Notes: generated from the letters alone by a model not told the origin. A stretch of DNA of 64,000 bases from Pseudomonas azotoformans (GCF_001579805.1 NZ_CP014546.1:6262001-6326000), one strand, 5' to 3'. Positions 23,717 to 34,291 are shown, numbered from the stretch's first letter. Translations and numbers: made by a program.

Positions 23717-25435
23717 TTATGCCAGAGCCCCCCAGCAAAACTCCACGCACACACTGCGCCCGCCATCCGACCAGCCTACATGGCTGCTCAACTGACGGAC
23801 CAGGCTCAAGCCCCGGCCAGACAGACGGTCGATATCCAGCGGCCGCGCCAGCACCTGGTCCACATCAAACCCCGGGCCGCTGTCTTCGATACGCAGGGTC
23901 ATCCTCCCGCCCGCCTCAGTCGGCACCACCTGCACATGCACCCGGATATACCCGCTGTCGAGTTGCGCCAGGCGGTCATTACGCTGGCGGTAATACTCGG
24001 CAAACCCCAGGGCATCACGCTTTAGCCGCGAATCCAGCCCCAGCACCCCATGCTCAAGGGCATTGGAATACAACTCGGCCATCACGCTGTACAACGCCCC
24101 GCTCTGCTCGCGCAGGCCATGGATCTCCAACAACAGTTGCAGCAGATACGGCAACGGGTTGTAGCGTTTCAAGGTTTCGGCGCGGAACTCGAAACTCACC
24201 GACCAATCCAGCGGGCACGACTGCCCACTGTCCGCATACAACGGCCCGGAGGCACGCAGTGGCTGGCCAGGCTGCAAGGTGATTTCCACCAGGCTCACGT
24301 CATCGCGCACTTCACCGCGAAATGCCGCCAGGGCCTGTTCGATCTCTCCAAACAAACGATCAGGCTCGCGATTGGTGGCAAACACCTGCTGCAAACGTTC
24401 GGCGCCGAACAGTTGGTCGTTGGCATCGGCGGTATCCAGCACCCCATCGGACAACAGGAATACCCGGTCGCCCAGGGCCATCGGCCAGACTTCAGTACGA
24501 TCATCAAAGGCTTCGGCCGAGAGCACCCCCAACGGCAAATGCCGCGATTCCAGCGGCGTGCGTTTGCCGGTGGCGATTTCATGCACGTAGCCTTCGGGCA
24601 TGCCGCCGTTCCACACCTCCACGACTCGCCGCTGCGTGCTCAGGCACAACAGGGTGGCGCAGCAGAACATGTCCACCGGCAGGATGCGCTTGAGCTTGGC
24701 GTTCATCTCGCGCAGGGTCTGTGCCAGGCCGTAGCCCTTGGCCGTCATGCCGTAGAACACTTCAGCCAGGGGCATGGCCCCCACTGCCGCCGGCAGGCCA
24801 TGGCCGGTAAAGTCGCCGAGCATCACGTGCATGTCACCGGACGGCGTATAGGCCGCCAACAGCAAGTCACCGTTAAACAGCGCATAGGGCGATTGCAGGT
24901 AACGGATATTCGGCGCGGCATTGATGCAGCCCGAATGCGCGACCTTATCGAACACCGCCTTGGCTACCCGCTGCTCGTGCAGAAGATAGTCGTGATGCTT
25001 GGCGATCAGGTCGCGCTGCTGCAGGACCGTGGCCTGCAACCGGCGCAGGCGGTCCATGGCGTTGATCTTCGCCGCGAGAATCAGCTGGTTGTAGGGTTTG
25101 GGCAGGAAGTCATCGCCGCCGGCATCCAGGCACTGGGCCAGGGCTTCGCTCTCGCGCAGGGAGGTGAGAAAAATCAGCGGCACCAGCTCTTCACCCGCCA
25201 ACTGCTTGATCCGGCGTGCCGCTTCAAAGCCGTCCATCACCGGCATCAGCGCGTCCATCAACACCAGTTGCGGGCGCTCACGGGTAAACACTTCGACTGC
25301 CTCAGCGCCGTTAGTGGCCGTGAGCACCTGATGACCCTGGCGCCGGATGATGGTCGACAGCAACAGCAGGTCGGCGGCGCTGTCTTCGGCGATCAGGATC
25401 GTCAGCGGTTCGATGATCGGGGCCAGGGCGCTCAA
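23717..25435 (-). CDS. hsbR: Response regulator HsbR with PP2C phosphatase and anti-sigma kinase domains
   Basis: 572 residues. Receiver domain 10-130 (phosphoacceptor Asp61 in VLMDALMPVMDG), a linker helix, then a PP2C/SpoIIE-type phosphatase domain (about 180-390; LGDFTGHGLPAAVGA, LLSDGVLDTADAND). The C-terminal HATPase_c domain (about 420-570) is of anti-sigma kinase type, with MAELYSNALEHG and EDSGPGF. It dephosphorylates or phosphorylates HsbA depending on its own state. It overlaps hsbA by 4 nt. Domain order equals P. aeruginosa HsbR. Confidence 0.92.
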   Translation of the reverse strand: MSALAPIIEPLTILIAEDSAADLLLLSTIIRRQGHQVLTATNGAEAVEVFTRERPQLVLMDALMPVMDGFEAARRIKQLAGEELVPLIFLTSLRESEALAQCLDAGGDDFLPKPYNQLILAAKINAMDRLRRLQATVLQQRDLIAKHHDYLLHEQRVAKAVFDKVAHSGCINAAPNIRYLQSPYALFNGDLLLAAYTPSGDMHVMLGDFTGHGLPAAVGAMPLAEVFYGMTAKGYGLAQTLREMNAKLKRILPVDMFCCATLLCLSTQRRVVEVWNGGMPEGYVHEIATGKRTPLESRHLPLGVLSAEAFDDRTEVWPMALGDRVFLLSDGVLDTADANDQLFGAERLQQVFATNREPDRLFGEIEQALAAFRGEVRDDVSLVEITLQPGQPLRASGPLYADSGQSCPLDWSVSFEFRAETLKRYNPLPYLLQLLLEIHGLREQSGALYSVMAELYSNALEHGVLGLDSRLKRDALGFAEYYRQRNDRLAQLDSGYIRVHVQVVPTEAGGRMTLRIEDSGPGFDVDQVLARPLDIDRLSGRGLSLVRQLSSHVGWSDGGRSVCVEFCWGALA

Positions 25436-25737
25436 CTGATGTCGAACAGTTTGTCGAAGTTGGAGATGGCGAGGATCTTGCGCACGTCGGAGTTGCTGTT
25501 GATCACCTGAACTTCAGCATTATCGCCACCGGCATGGTCGCGCAACAGCAGGAGCATGCCCAGGGCGGAACTGTCCATGTAGGTGGCCTCTTTCAGGTCG
25601 ACGACGTACAACTCAGGCACTTTATAGAAACGCTCGTAGGCATCACGAAATGCCTGATGGCTGCCGAAATCAAACCGGCCCTTGACCGCTATCGTCAACT
25701 TCGTCCCGTCCAGGGATACTTCTGACTCGACTGACAT
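25432..25737 (-). CDS. hsbA: Anti-anti-sigma factor HsbA (STAS domain)
   Basis: 101-residue STAS domain with the phosphorylatable Ser56 in YMDSSALGMLLLLRDH. In P. aeruginosa unphosphorylated HsbA binds FlgM, freeing FliA, while HsbA~P partners the diguanylate cyclase HsbD. Its position directly after fliJ physically ties the switch to the flagellar export operon. No HsbD-like GGDEF gene occurs in the window. Confidence 0.92.
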   Translation of the reverse strand: MSVESEVSLDGTKLTIAVKGRFDFGSHQAFRDAYERFYKVPELYVVDLKEATYMDSSALGMLLLLRDHAGGDNAEVQVINSNSDVRKILAISNFDKLFDIS

Positions 25738-25802
25738 GCGACTGCTTCCTTGTCATTGGCAATGACACAAGGTTTAGCAGGAGAAGGACATGTGGGCAAC
25801 TC

Positions 25803-26252
25803 TCAATAGACGTCTTTGCGCGGCATGCGCTGAGACAGCTCGTCGAGCAACTTCTGCTCGCGCTTGTCTTCCAGTGCCCGCGCTTCGTCGATATAACGCT
25901 GTACCAGCTTGCGCAGGCCTTCAACCCGTGCAAACGCGGCCTGCCAGCTTTCGCGGGCTTTATCGAGGTTGTTCTGGTGCCAGGCCAGGCTTTGGCGCTG
26001 CTGGCCGACGGCCGTTTCCAGTTGGTTGAGAAAGCCCTGGTAGCCCATCAGCCACTGGCCCGAGACACCATTAGAGCCCCGCTCGATCCACTGCTGTTGG
26101 TATTCGCCACGAAAGCGCTCGAGATCGCCCAGCTTGCTTTCCGCCAGGCGCACCTGGCCCTGGAAGTAACCCAGGCGCTGCACGGCGGTTTTCTCGGCCT
26201 TTTCGGCCATGTCCACCACCGGTGCCAGGCGCGCGGCGCGGCTGTTGGCCAT
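25803..26252 (-). CDS. fliJ: Flagellar export chaperone-escort protein FliJ
   Basis: 149 residues, a long two-helix coiled coil (RLAPVVDMAEKAEKTAVQRLG at the start), standard FliJ size and composition. It links the FliI ATPase ring to FlhA and recycles chaperones. It lies 3 nt after fliI. The 65-nt gap to hsbA includes a bulged hairpin (CCTTGTGTCATT/AATGACAAGG) that might separate expression of the two blocks. Confidence 0.9.
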   Translation of the reverse strand: MANSRAARLAPVVDMAEKAEKTAVQRLGYFQGQVRLAESKLGDLERFRGEYQQQWIERGSNGVSGQWLMGYQGFLNQLETAVGQQRQSLAWHQNNLDKARESWQAAFARVEGLRKLVQRYIDEARALEDKREQKLLDELSQRMPRKDVY

Positions 26253-26255
26253 GGC

Positions 26256-27614
26256 TTAGCCGCCCGGCGCCGGGGCGAAGATCGACTGCAGGTGCGCTTC
26301 GCTTTCGCCCATGCTGATCTTGTCGTTGAGGCCCTGGCGCAGGTAGGTCACCAACTGCGGTTGCAGGGCAATGGCCAGGTCGGTGTCGCGATCGCCGCCC
26401 GCCACGTAGGCGCCGACGCTGATCAGGTCGCGGCTCTGTTGGTAGCGCGACCACAGCTGCTTGAACTGTTGTGCACGGATCATGTGTTCCGGCGTCACCA
26501 CGGCCGGCATCACCCGGCTGATGGACGCTTCGATATCGATGGCCGGGTAGTGCCCCTCTTCAGCCAAGCGCCGCGACAGCACGATGTGACCGTCGAGCAC
26601 GCCCCGCGCCGAGTCGGCAATCGGGTCTTGCTGGTCATCGCCTTCGGACAGCACGGTGTAGAACGCGGTGATCGAGCCGCCCCCGGCTTCGGCGTTACCG
26701 GCACGCTCCACCAGTTTGGGTAGCTTGGCGAACACCGACGGCGGATAGCCCTTGGTCGCGGGCGGCTCGCCGATGGCCAGGGCAATCTCCCGCTGGGCCT
26801 GGGCGAATCGGGTCAGCGAGTCCATCAGCAACAAGACATTCTTGCCCTTGTCGCGGAAATATTCGGCGATGCGCGTGCAGTACATGGCGGCGCGCAGGCG
26901 CATCAGCGGCGCATCGTCCGCCGGGGACGCAACGACGACCGAGCGCTTGAGGCCCTCTTCACCGAGGCTGTGCTCGATAAATTCCTTTACCTCGCGGCCC
27001 CGTTCGCCGATCAGCCCGACCACGATGATGTCGGCCTCGGTAAAGCGCGTCATCATGCCCAGCAGTACTGATTTACCTACGCCGGTACCGGCAAACAGGC
27101 CCAGACGCTGGCCACGGCCGACCGTCAATAATCCGTTGATGCTGCGAATGCCCACGTCCAGCGGCACGCTGATGGGGTTACGGTTGAGCGGGTTGATGGT
27201 GGGGCCGTCCATCGGCACCCAGTCTTCGGCCTTCATGCCGCCTTTGCCATCCAGCGCGCGACCGGCGCCGTCAAGTACACGGCCGAGCATGCTCATGCCC
27301 ATCGGCAGGCGGCCGGTGTCGGCCAAGGGCACCACGCGGGCGCCGGGGGCAATGCCCGCCAGGCTGCCCACGGGCATCAGGAAAATCTTGCTGCCGGAGA
27401 AGCCCATCACTTCGGCTTCGACCTGCACCGGGTGGTAGCTGTCGTCGTTGATCACCATGCAGCGGCTGCCCATGGCCGCGCGTAGACCCTCGGCTTCGAG
27501 GGTCAGGCCGACCATGCGCAGCAGGCGCCCTTCAAGGATCGGCTGGCCAGGCAACTCGGCGGCTTCGGCATAACCGCTCAAGCGCTTGGCGAAACTGGTG
27601 CGATCAAGGCGCAT
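26256..27614 (-). CDS. fliI: Flagellum-specific export ATPase FliI
   Basis: 452 residues, F1-beta-like ATPase. The P-loop GTGVGKS is at 176-182. [18 protein letters not shown] and [20 protein letters not shown] are the Walker B/catalytic Glu neighbourhood and ATPase family signature. The N-terminal barrel binds FliH. It overlaps fliH by 11 nt. Confidence 0.97.
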   Translation of the reverse strand: MRLDRTSFAKRLSGYAEAAELPGQPILEGRLLRMVGLTLEAEGLRAAMGSRCMVINDDSYHPVQVEAEVMGFSGSKIFLMPVGSLAGIAPGARVVPLADTGRLPMGMSMLGRVLDGAGRALDGKGGMKAEDWVPMDGPTINPLNRNPISVPLDVGIRSINGLLTVGRGQRLGLFAGTGVGKSVLLGMMTRFTEADIIVVGLIGERGREVKEFIEHSLGEEGLKRSVVVASPADDAPLMRLRAAMYCTRIAEYFRDKGKNVLLLMDSLTRFAQAQREIALAIGEPPATKGYPPSVFAKLPKLVERAGNAEAGGGSITAFYTVLSEGDDQQDPIADSARGVLDGHIVLSRRLAEEGHYPAIDIEASISRVMPAVVTPEHMIRAQQFKQLWSRYQQSRDLISVGAYVAGGDRDTDLAIALQPQLVTYLRQGLNDKISMGESEAHLQSIFAPAPGG

Positions 27615-28368
27615 CGGGGGCGTCCAGGTCCACGCTCAGGTCAGGCTCGGCAGGGTTCAACACCTGCTCATGGGCCTGATCCAACAGCTTGGCCATGATC
27701 TGGCTGATGCGGGTTTCCACCGTGGCATCGATGCGGCTGTGTTCGGTCTCGACGCGGCAACCACCGGGTTGCAGCGACGCGTCCTCGACGATGCGCCAGG
27801 TTTCTTCATGGCGCTCGCGCAGGGCTTTGACCTGTTCGAAATCCTGCGGATTGATGTACAGCCGTACATTGCCGACGCCCAGGGGCAGCAGCTTGAGGGC
27901 TTCGCGCATCACGCTTTCGATATGGCTGGAGTCCAGCACCAGCTCACGCTGGATCACCTGGCGGGCGATGTGCTGCACCAACTCGACCATGGCTTTTTCG
28001 ATCTGCGAGTCCTGCTCGGCGATGGGGTCGAACAGCCCGCCCATCAAGCGTTCAAGGCTGACCAACTTGACGCTCAGCGCCTCCTCGGCTTCCTGGCGGA
28101 CCTTGAGGGTGGTGCTGCGAAAACCATCTTTTTCACCTGCCGCGAAGCCCTCGTTGTAGGCCTCCTGGCGGATGGCTTCCAACTCTTCCAGGGTCAGTGG
28201 CTGGACTTCATCCAGCGGCACTTCTTCCATTTCCGCCGGTGGCTCTTCAACCGGTTCAGGCTCGGGCTCGGGCACATGCGGATCGAAGCTGGGCAACGAC
28301 CAGATGTCGAACCCACCGACGTCCCGTGCGCGAATCAGATCGCTGGGCGCCTCATCTTTGTTCGACAT
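27604..28368 (-). CDS. fliH: Flagellar export ATPase regulator FliH
   Basis: 254 residues. An acidic, Pro-rich N-terminal region (about 20-60, [19 protein letters not shown]) precedes a helical stalk and a V-ATPase-E-like C-terminal domain ([13 protein letters not shown].. [15 protein letters not shown]). FliH dimers hold FliI and dock it to FliN. It is between fliG (10 nt) and fliI (overlap). Confidence 0.94.
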   Translation of the reverse strand: MSNKDEAPSDLIRARDVGGFDIWSLPSFDPHVPEPEPEPVEEPPAEMEEVPLDEVQPLTLEELEAIRQEAYNEGFAAGEKDGFRSTTLKVRQEAEEALSVKLVSLERLMGGLFDPIAEQDSQIEKAMVELVQHIARQVIQRELVLDSSHIESVMREALKLLPLGVGNVRLYINPQDFEQVKALRERHEETWRIVEDASLQPGGCRVETEHSRIDATVETRISQIMAKLLDQAHEQVLNPAEPDLSVDLDAPDAP

Positions 28369-28378
28369 GAGAGGCGCC

Positions 28379-29398
28379 TTAGATCATTTCTTCGCCGCCC
28401 TTCCCGCCGAGAACGATTTCTCCGGCTTCGGCCATACGGCGGGCAATGGTGAGGATTTCTTTCTGCGCGGTTTCCACGTCGCTGACGCGTACCGGGCCTT
28501 TGGCTTCCAGGTCGTCGCGCAACAGTTCCGAGGCGCGCTTGGACATATTCTTGAAGATCTTTTCCTTGACGCCTTCGTCCGATCCCTTGAGGGCCAGCAC
28601 CAGCACATCGGAGGACACTTCGCGCAGCAACGCCTGGATGCCACGGTCGTCGACATCGGAAAGGTTGTTGAACACGAACATGAGGTCTTCGATCTGGCCG
28701 GACAGGGTGTCGTCGATCTCGCGGATCGAGTCCATCAACTGGCCTTCGACCGAGCTGTCGAGGAAGTTCATGATGTCGGCCGCGCGCTTGATACCGCCCA
28801 GGGTGGTACGCGAGGCATTCGAGTTGCCGGAGAACTGCTTCTCCAGAATCGTGTTGAGTTCTTTCAGGGCCGCCGGCTGCACGGTGTTCAGCGACGACAC
28901 ACGCAGGATGATGTCCAGGCGCACCTTATGGTCGAAGTGGCCAAGCACTTCACCGGCCTGGTCCGGGTCGAGGTAGGCCACAACGATCGCCTGGATCTGC
29001 GGGTGCTCGTAGCGGATCACATCGGCCACGGCACGCGGTTCCATCCATTTCAGGCTGTCGAGGCCGCTGGTGTTGCCACCGAGCAGGATGCGGTCGATCA
29101 GGCCGTTGGCCTTGTCTTCGCCCAGGGCCGAGGTGAGCATCTTGCGGATGTAGCTGTCGGAGCCGACGCCCAGGCTGGTCTGGTCGCCGACGATCTCGAC
29201 GAACTCGCTCATCACCTGCTCGACTTGCTCGCGGTGCACATTGCGCATCTGCGCCATGGCCACGCCGACGCGCTGAACCTCTTTGGGGCCCATGTGGCGC
29301 AGCACTTGGGCGGCGTCGGTTTCACCGAGGGACAGCAGCAAGACTGCGGCTTTGTCGACCTTGGTGAGCTTGGCAACAGCGGCTCGATTATCACTCAT
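28379..29398 (-). CDS. fliG: Flagellar motor switch protein FliG
   Basis: 339 residues with three armadillo-like domains. N-terminal LTKVDKAAVLLLSLGE binds FliF and the middle domain binds FliM. The C-terminal torque helix around DRGIQALLREVSSDVLVLAL carries the charged Arg/Asp/Glu residues that face the stators. It starts within the last codons of fliF (8-nt overlap). Confidence 0.97.
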   Translation of the reverse strand: MSDNRAAVAKLTKVDKAAVLLLSLGETDAAQVLRHMGPKEVQRVGVAMAQMRNVHREQVEQVMSEFVEIVGDQTSLGVGSDSYIRKMLTSALGEDKANGLIDRILLGGNTSGLDSLKWMEPRAVADVIRYEHPQIQAIVVAYLDPDQAGEVLGHFDHKVRLDIILRVSSLNTVQPAALKELNTILEKQFSGNSNASRTTLGGIKRAADIMNFLDSSVEGQLMDSIREIDDTLSGQIEDLMFVFNNLSDVDDRGIQALLREVSSDVLVLALKGSDEGVKEKIFKNMSKRASELLRDDLEAKGPVRVSDVETAQKEILTIARRMAEAGEIVLGGKGGEEMI

Positions 29399-31169
29399 CT
29401 GCGTTGATCCACTCTTTCACGACCTGGGCCACACGGCCCGGGTCTTCTGCCACCAGACTCTTGATTGCGTTCAGCTGAGCGTCGTAACCCTCGCTCGGGC
29501 TTGGCAACAGGATGCTTTGCGGGCCGCCAAGGCTGACGCGGTCGTTGGCCAGTTCGCCGTCGAGGCCGCCCATGCCACCCAATTCCACGTCGCCACCGGC
29601 CAGGGCCAGCTGTTTCTTGCCGTTGCCGGTGATGTTGTTGAGCACCGGACGCAGCACACCGAACACCAGCACCAGGATGAACAACACACCCAGCACTTGC
29701 TTGACGATGTCCCAGAACCACGGCTGCGAGTAGAACGACGGTTCAGCGATCACTTCGCCACGCTCGGCGGAGAACGGCATGTTGATCACGCTGACACTGT
29801 CACCCCGGCTGGCGTCAAAACCGACGGCGTCCTGCACCAGGCGAGTGAAGCGCGCCAATTCGTCGGCGGTCCAGGGGGCACGGGTAACGGCGCCATCGGC
29901 GGCATTGACCTTGACCTGGTCATCCACCACCACCGACACCGACAGGCGATTGACGCGGCCCTGTTGTTGCTTGGTGTGGCTGATGGAACGGTCGAGCTCG
30001 AAGTTCTTGGTGGACTGGTTACGTTTGTCCGCCGGGTACGGGGCGAGCATCGGCTGGCCGGTGGCCGGGTCCATGATCTGCTGACCGTTGGCGTCCAACA
30101 ATGGCTGGCCTGGCTGGATCGCGCCAGCGCTGGCAGCGGTGCCACCGGTGGTTTGCGGGGCCGAAGCCGGGGCTGGCGGCTGGTTGCTCAAGGCGCCGGG
30201 CACACCTTGCGGCGGACCATTGGCGGCGGTGCGTTGTTCGCTGGTGGACTGCTCGCTGCGCAAAGCAGGCTGGTCCGGGTTGAATTGCTCGGAGGTCGAC
30301 TCGACGGCGCTGAAGTCCACGTCGGCGGACACTTCAGCCTTGTAGCGGTCGTTGCCCAGCACCGGTTGCAGGATGTTGTGTACACGCTGGGTGAGCATGC
30401 TTTCCACACGACGACTGTAGTCGAACTGCTTGCCAGCCTGGGTCAGCGCGGAGTTTTCGCCCTGATCGGACAGCAGGTTGCCCTTCTGGTCCACCACGGT
30501 GATCTGCGATTTGCTCAGTTCGGGCACGCTGGTGGCGACCAGGTTGACGATCGCCAGGACCTGGCCAGGCTCCAGAGAGCGGCCGGCAAACAGCTCAACC
30601 AAGACCGAAGCACTTGGCTTGCGCTCGTCGCGCACAAACACCGAGCTTTTCGGAATGGCCAGGTGCACGCGGGCACCCTTGACGTTGTTCAGGCTGGAGA
30701 TGGTGCGCGCCAGTTCGCCTTCCAGGCCGCGACGGTAGCGGGTGGCTTCCATGAACTGGGAAGTCCCCAGGCCCTGGTCCTTGTCGAGGATCTCGAAACC
30801 GATATTGCTGTCGGACGGGGTCACGCCAGCGGCGGCGAGTTTCATGCGCGCACGGGCCACGTCGTCGGCCTTGACCAGCAGGGCCCCGGAGTTGGGCTCC
30901 ACGGTGTAGGCGATGTCGGCGGCGGCCAGGGTTTCCATGATCTGCTTGGAATCCATGCCCGCCAGGCTGCCGTACAGCGGCCGGTAATCGGGTTGCTGCG
31001 ACCACAACACCACGGCAAAACCAATCGCCACGCTCGCTGCCAGGCCGACCATCAGGCCCACCTGACGCAGCATGGTCATTTCGGAGAGGTTTTCCAGGAA
31101 CGACAGGCCAAACAGCGGCGGCTTGCCGTCTGCCTTGGCGGGTGCGTTGTCCACGACTGCTTCTGCCAT
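29391..31169 (-). CDS. fliF: Flagellar MS-ring protein FliF
   Basis: 592 residues. Two membrane helices (about 37-58, VGLMVGLAASVAIGFAVVLW; and about 465-485, VKQVLGVLFILVLVFGVLRP) flank a large periplasmic region with ring-building motifs. That region contains a Pro/Gln/Ala-rich loop (about 295-375) of variable type. The cytoplasmic C-terminus ends VAEDPGRVAQVVKEWINADE, the FliG-binding tail. It lies 16 nt after fliE. Confidence 0.97.
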   Translation of the reverse strand: MAEAVVDNAPAKADGKPPLFGLSFLENLSEMTMLRQVGLMVGLAASVAIGFAVVLWSQQPDYRPLYGSLAGMDSKQIMETLAAADIAYTVEPNSGALLVKADDVARARMKLAAAGVTPSDSNIGFEILDKDQGLGTSQFMEATRYRRGLEGELARTISSLNNVKGARVHLAIPKSSVFVRDERKPSASVLVELFAGRSLEPGQVLAIVNLVATSVPELSKSQITVVDQKGNLLSDQGENSALTQAGKQFDYSRRVESMLTQRVHNILQPVLGNDRYKAEVSADVDFSAVESTSEQFNPDQPALRSEQSTSEQRTAANGPPQGVPGALSNQPPAPASAPQTTGGTAASAGAIQPGQPLLDANGQQIMDPATGQPMLAPYPADKRNQSTKNFELDRSISHTKQQQGRVNRLSVSVVVDDQVKVNAADGAVTRAPWTADELARFTRLVQDAVGFDASRGDSVSVINMPFSAERGEVIAEPSFYSQPWFWDIVKQVLGVLFILVLVFGVLRPVLNNITGNGKKQLALAGGDVELGGMGGLDGELANDRVSLGGPQSILLPSPSEGYDAQLNAIKSLVAEDPGRVAQVVKEWINADE

Positions 31170-31185
31170 GACTTAAATCTCGTCC

Positions 31186-31515
31186 TTAAACCGGCATCTG
31201 CATGATGTCTTGGTAGGCCTGAACCAGCTTGTTACGCACTTGGGTCAGGGCCTGGAAGGAAACGCTGGCTTTTTGCGAGGCGACCATCACATCGGTGAGG
31301 TCCACGCCGCTTTTGCCGATTTCAAAGGCGTTGGCCAACTGGCTGGAGGCTTGCTGGGTGTCACTGACTTTGTTGATGGCCTGGCCGAGCATATCGGCGA
31401 AGCTGCTTTGGCCCAATTCCGGCGCTGGCGCGACGGATTTCGGTTGAGCCATGGCATCCATTTGCATGGAGCGCATATCCAACATCAACCGATTGAACTC
31501 AATACCCTGGCTCAT
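31186..31515 (-). CDS. fliE: Flagellar hook-basal body protein FliE
   Basis: 109 residues. The C-terminal half ([37 protein letters not shown]) is the conserved FliE helix pair joining the MS ring and rod. ATG at 31515, 6-9 nt after GGAGAG, replaces a longer in-frame extension. It is the first gene of fliEFGHIJ-hsbA-hsbR-hptB and has a near-consensus sigma-54 promoter at 31578-31593. Confidence 0.93.
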   Translation of the reverse strand: MSQGIEFNRLMLDMRSMQMDAMAQPKSVAPAPELGQSSFADMLGQAINKVSDTQQASSQLANAFEIGKSGVDLTDVMVASQKASVSFQALTQVRNKLVQAYQDIMQMPV

Positions 31516-31577
31516 GAACTTCTCTCTCCGACAACCCGCATGTTTTTTGACGCTACGCCGCAATTACTAGGGGAGGT

Positions 31578-31593
31578 AGCAACAAGGGTGCCA
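31578..31593 (-). promoter_or_regulatory. Sigma-54 promoter of the fliE operon
   Basis: Minus-strand TGGCACCCTTGTTGCT, the best match to the RpoN consensus in the window, 62 nt before the fliE ATG and just after the fleR stop. In P. aeruginosa fliE is activated by FleR. A small hairpin with a T-rich trail (CGACAAGGTTTGTCG, 31620-31634) lies between and may weakly terminate fleSR. Confidence 0.85.
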
Positions 31594-31647
31594 GCTCTGT
31601 ACCAACTCGTAAGAAAAGGCGACAAACCTTGTCGACCTTGTTACCGG

Positions 31648-33024
31648 TTATGTGGCGAATAGATACGCTTCCACATCCATCCCGGCATCACGCATCTGCG
31701 CCAGCTTGTAGCGCAAGGTGCGCGGGCTGATACCCAGACGTTCGGCAGCCTCTTTGCGACGGCCGCGCTCGGAGCGCAGGGTGTCGATGATCATCTGGAA
31801 TTCACGGCGACGCAGGTCGTCGCCCAAGGCGCCAGCGGTCTCGGTTTCGACCACCACGGGCGCCGGCGCCAGGGTCGGCAGCGGTGCGACACCACTGCCC
31901 ATGGCCAGGCAGAAATCCTGGGGCTGGATCAACCCGCCCTGTTGCAGGATCAACGCGCGCTGGATCGCGTTATCCAGTTCACGCACGTTGCCCGGCCATG
32001 GATAGGCGATCAGGCAGGCTTGGGCCTCGGCCGACAGGCGCGCCTGGGCATGCTTCATTTTTTTGACGTGGTTGTTCAGCAGGCGCTCGGCCAGCGGAAT
32101 GATGTCTGCCGGGCGTTCGCGCAACGGGCGCCAGGCCAGCGGGAACACCGAGAGCCGGTAGAACAGGTCTTCACGGAAACGCCCCGCCGCCACTTCGCCC
32201 GCCAGGTCACGGTTGGTGGTGGCGACTACACGGATATCCAACTGGATCGGCTTACGCGCGCCGACGCGCTCAACCTCACGCTCCTGCAGCACCCGCAGCA
32301 ACTTGGCTTGCAGGCCCAGGGGCATTTCCGAAATCTCATCGAGCAGGATGGTGCCGCCGTCGGCCTGTTCGAACTTGCCTGCCTGGGCTGCGATGGCGCC
32401 GGTGAACGAACCCTTTTCATGACCGAACAGTGTGGCTTCGAGCATGTTGTCGGGGATCGCCGCGCAATTGATCGCGATAAACGGCTGCTTGGCGCGGGTC
32501 GATTGCTGGTGGATGTAACGCGCCAGCACCTCTTTGCCCGTGCCGGACTCGCCGGAAATCAGCACCGTGGAATCGCTGCGCGCCACGCGCGCCGCCAGTT
32601 CCAGCAACTGCGCGCTGGCCGGTTCAAAGGCAATCGGACCTTCGCCTTCACTGGCCGAGATCACGCCCAGGGCATGCCGCGCGACCAGTTCGATCAGGGC
32701 CTTGGGTTCGAAGGGTTTGACCAGGTAATCCGCCGCGCCCTGGCGCATGGCGTCGACCGCACGCTCGACGGCGCCGTGGGCGGTCATCAGCAGCACCGGC
32801 AACTGCGGCTGACGCGCACGCAGCAGACCGAGCAATTGATGACCGTCCATGCCCGGCATATTCACATCACTGACCACCAGGCTGAAGGACTCCTGCTCCA
32901 CCGCCTCCAAGGCGTCCTCGGCAGAACCGACCGCCCGGTAGTCATGGCCCGCCAACAGCAGCGTGTCAGCCAATGCTTCACGCAGGGCGCGATCGTCTTC
33001 CACCAACAGAACCTTGATAGCCAT
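31648..33024 (-). CDS. fleR: Sigma-54-dependent response regulator FleR
   Basis: 458 residues. Receiver domain with Asp53 ([13 protein letters not shown]), then an AAA+ domain with Walker A GESGTGKE and a GSFTGA form of the sigma-54 contact loop, and a C-terminal Fis-type HTH ([22 protein letters not shown]). It activates mid-class flagellar promoters (fliE, flgF and others) with RpoN. Start 33024 ([11 protein letters not shown]) is the receiver start; the open frame further upstream overlaps fleS and was rejected. It follows fleS by 2 nt. Confidence 0.96.
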   Translation of the reverse strand: MAIKVLLVEDDRALREALADTLLLAGHDYRAVGSAEDALEAVEQESFSLVVSDVNMPGMDGHQLLGLLRARQPQLPVLLMTAHGAVERAVDAMRQGAADYLVKPFEPKALIELVARHALGVISASEGEGPIAFEPASAQLLELAARVARSDSTVLISGESGTGKEVLARYIHQQSTRAKQPFIAINCAAIPDNMLEATLFGHEKGSFTGAIAAQAGKFEQADGGTILLDEISEMPLGLQAKLLRVLQEREVERVGARKPIQLDIRVVATTNRDLAGEVAAGRFREDLFYRLSVFPLAWRPLRERPADIIPLAERLLNNHVKKMKHAQARLSAEAQACLIAYPWPGNVRELDNAIQRALILQQGGLIQPQDFCLAMGSGVAPLPTLAPAPVVVETETAGALGDDLRRREFQMIIDTLRSERGRRKEAAERLGISPRTLRYKLAQMRDAGMDVEAYLFAT

Positions 33025-33026
33025 AA

Positions 33027-34241
33027 CTACTCCGCGCTTGCCGCGCTGGAAAACAGCGGCAAGGTCATCAATGCACAGGTGCCACGCCCGACACGGGAAT
33101 GCAGCTGCAATTCTCCCTGATGGGCACGTGCCACTGCCTTGACCACGGTCAGGCCCAGGCCCGTACCGTTGGTCTTGGTGGTGAAAAACGGCTCGCCCAG
33201 GCGCTGCAACACAGCGGGCTCGATACCACTGCCGCTGTCGCTGATGCACAGGCGCAGGTTTTGCCCGCGGTTGTACAGGTGCACCTTGAGCCGCGCGCCG
33301 GGGCCGCTGGCCTGGGTGGCGTTTTCGATCAGGTTGAGCAGCGACCCCACCAGCGTGTCGCGGTTGCACAGCAACTCACCGAGATGGCTGTCGCACTGCC
33401 AGCGCACCTGGACGTCCTGAATATGGGTGGCAGCCGCCGCTTGCAGGGCCTGCATCAACGCGGACGGCGTGATGCGGTCGGTGAGCGGCAATTCGCCACG
33501 GGCAAACACCAGCATGTCGCGCACCTGGTGCTCCAACTCATGCAGACGCTCCTTGAGGCGACCGGCAAACCGTTGATGGGTGGCGGCGGGCAATTGCTCA
33601 TCAGTCAAATGACTGGCGTAGATCAAGGCAGCCGACAGCGGCGTGCGGATCTGATGCGCCAAAGAAGCGACCATGCGCCCCAGGGAAGACAAACGCTCAT
33701 GCCGGGCCAACTGGTCTTGCAGGTGACGGGTTTCAGTCAGGTCGTTGAGCAGCACCAGCTGACCCGGCTCCGCGTCCAGGGAACGGGTGGCGATGGACAA
33801 GCGGCGGCCGTCTTTCAGGGAAATTTCGTGACCGTCATCTTCACGCGGCGCAAAGCAGCGGGTGATGACATGCCGCCACAGCTCGCCTTCCAGCGGCAGG
33901 CCCAGCATGTCGCAGGCAGCCGGGTTGGCTTCGCGCACACGGCCTTCTTCGTCGATGACGATCACACCGCCGGGCAGCAGTGACAGCAGGTTTTGCAGAC
34001 GGTTGGCCAGGCGCTCTTTCTCGGCCAGCTCTTCCATGCGCTGTGCGCTGACCACCGCCAACTCGCCTTTAAGCTCGGACACCCGGGCTTCAAGCAGGCT
34101 GTAGGAATCGGTCAATTGGCTGGACATCTGGTTGAACAGCGAAAAGGCCTGTTCCAGGCCCTGACGACTTTGCTGTTCGACAGAAGGAACCAGCCCCGCA
34201 ATGGCAGGACTGGAAGAATGTTGGGCGGCGTGGGGCATCAT
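33027..34241 (-). CDS. fleS: Sensor histidine kinase FleS
   Basis: 404 residues with no membrane helix, so cytoplasmic. A coiled coil (about 20-85) precedes a PAS domain (about 85-185, GGVIVIDEEGRVREANPAAC), the phosphoacceptor His in VASLAHQIRTPLSAA, and an HATPase domain (LLNLIENATQA, ISDSGSGIEP, GTGLGL). It is the partner of FleR. Transcription starts from a sigma-54 promoter 51 nt upstream, expected to be FleQ-activated. Confidence 0.95.
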   Translation of the reverse strand: MMPHAAQHSSSPAIAGLVPSVEQQSRQGLEQAFSLFNQMSSQLTDSYSLLEARVSELKGELAVVSAQRMEELAEKERLANRLQNLLSLLPGGVIVIDEEGRVREANPAACDMLGLPLEGELWRHVITRCFAPREDDGHEISLKDGRRLSIATRSLDAEPGQLVLLNDLTETRHLQDQLARHERLSSLGRMVASLAHQIRTPLSAALIYASHLTDEQLPAATHQRFAGRLKERLHELEHQVRDMLVFARGELPLTDRITPSALMQALQAAAATHIQDVQVRWQCDSHLGELLCNRDTLVGSLLNLIENATQASGPGARLKVHLYNRGQNLRLCISDSGSGIEPAVLQRLGEPFFTTKTNGTGLGLTVVKAVARAHQGELQLHSRVGRGTCALMTLPLFSSAASAE

Positions 34242-34291
34242 GCTCTCTCGCTTGGCTGACCGTCAGTTAAACGGAACGTTGCGAGGGCTGT

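Noticed and set aside
31648..33369. Longer form of FleR starting inside fleS
   Set aside because: The extra 115 residues are the out-of-frame translation of fleS. The receiver domain starts at 33024, 2 nt after the fleS stop.
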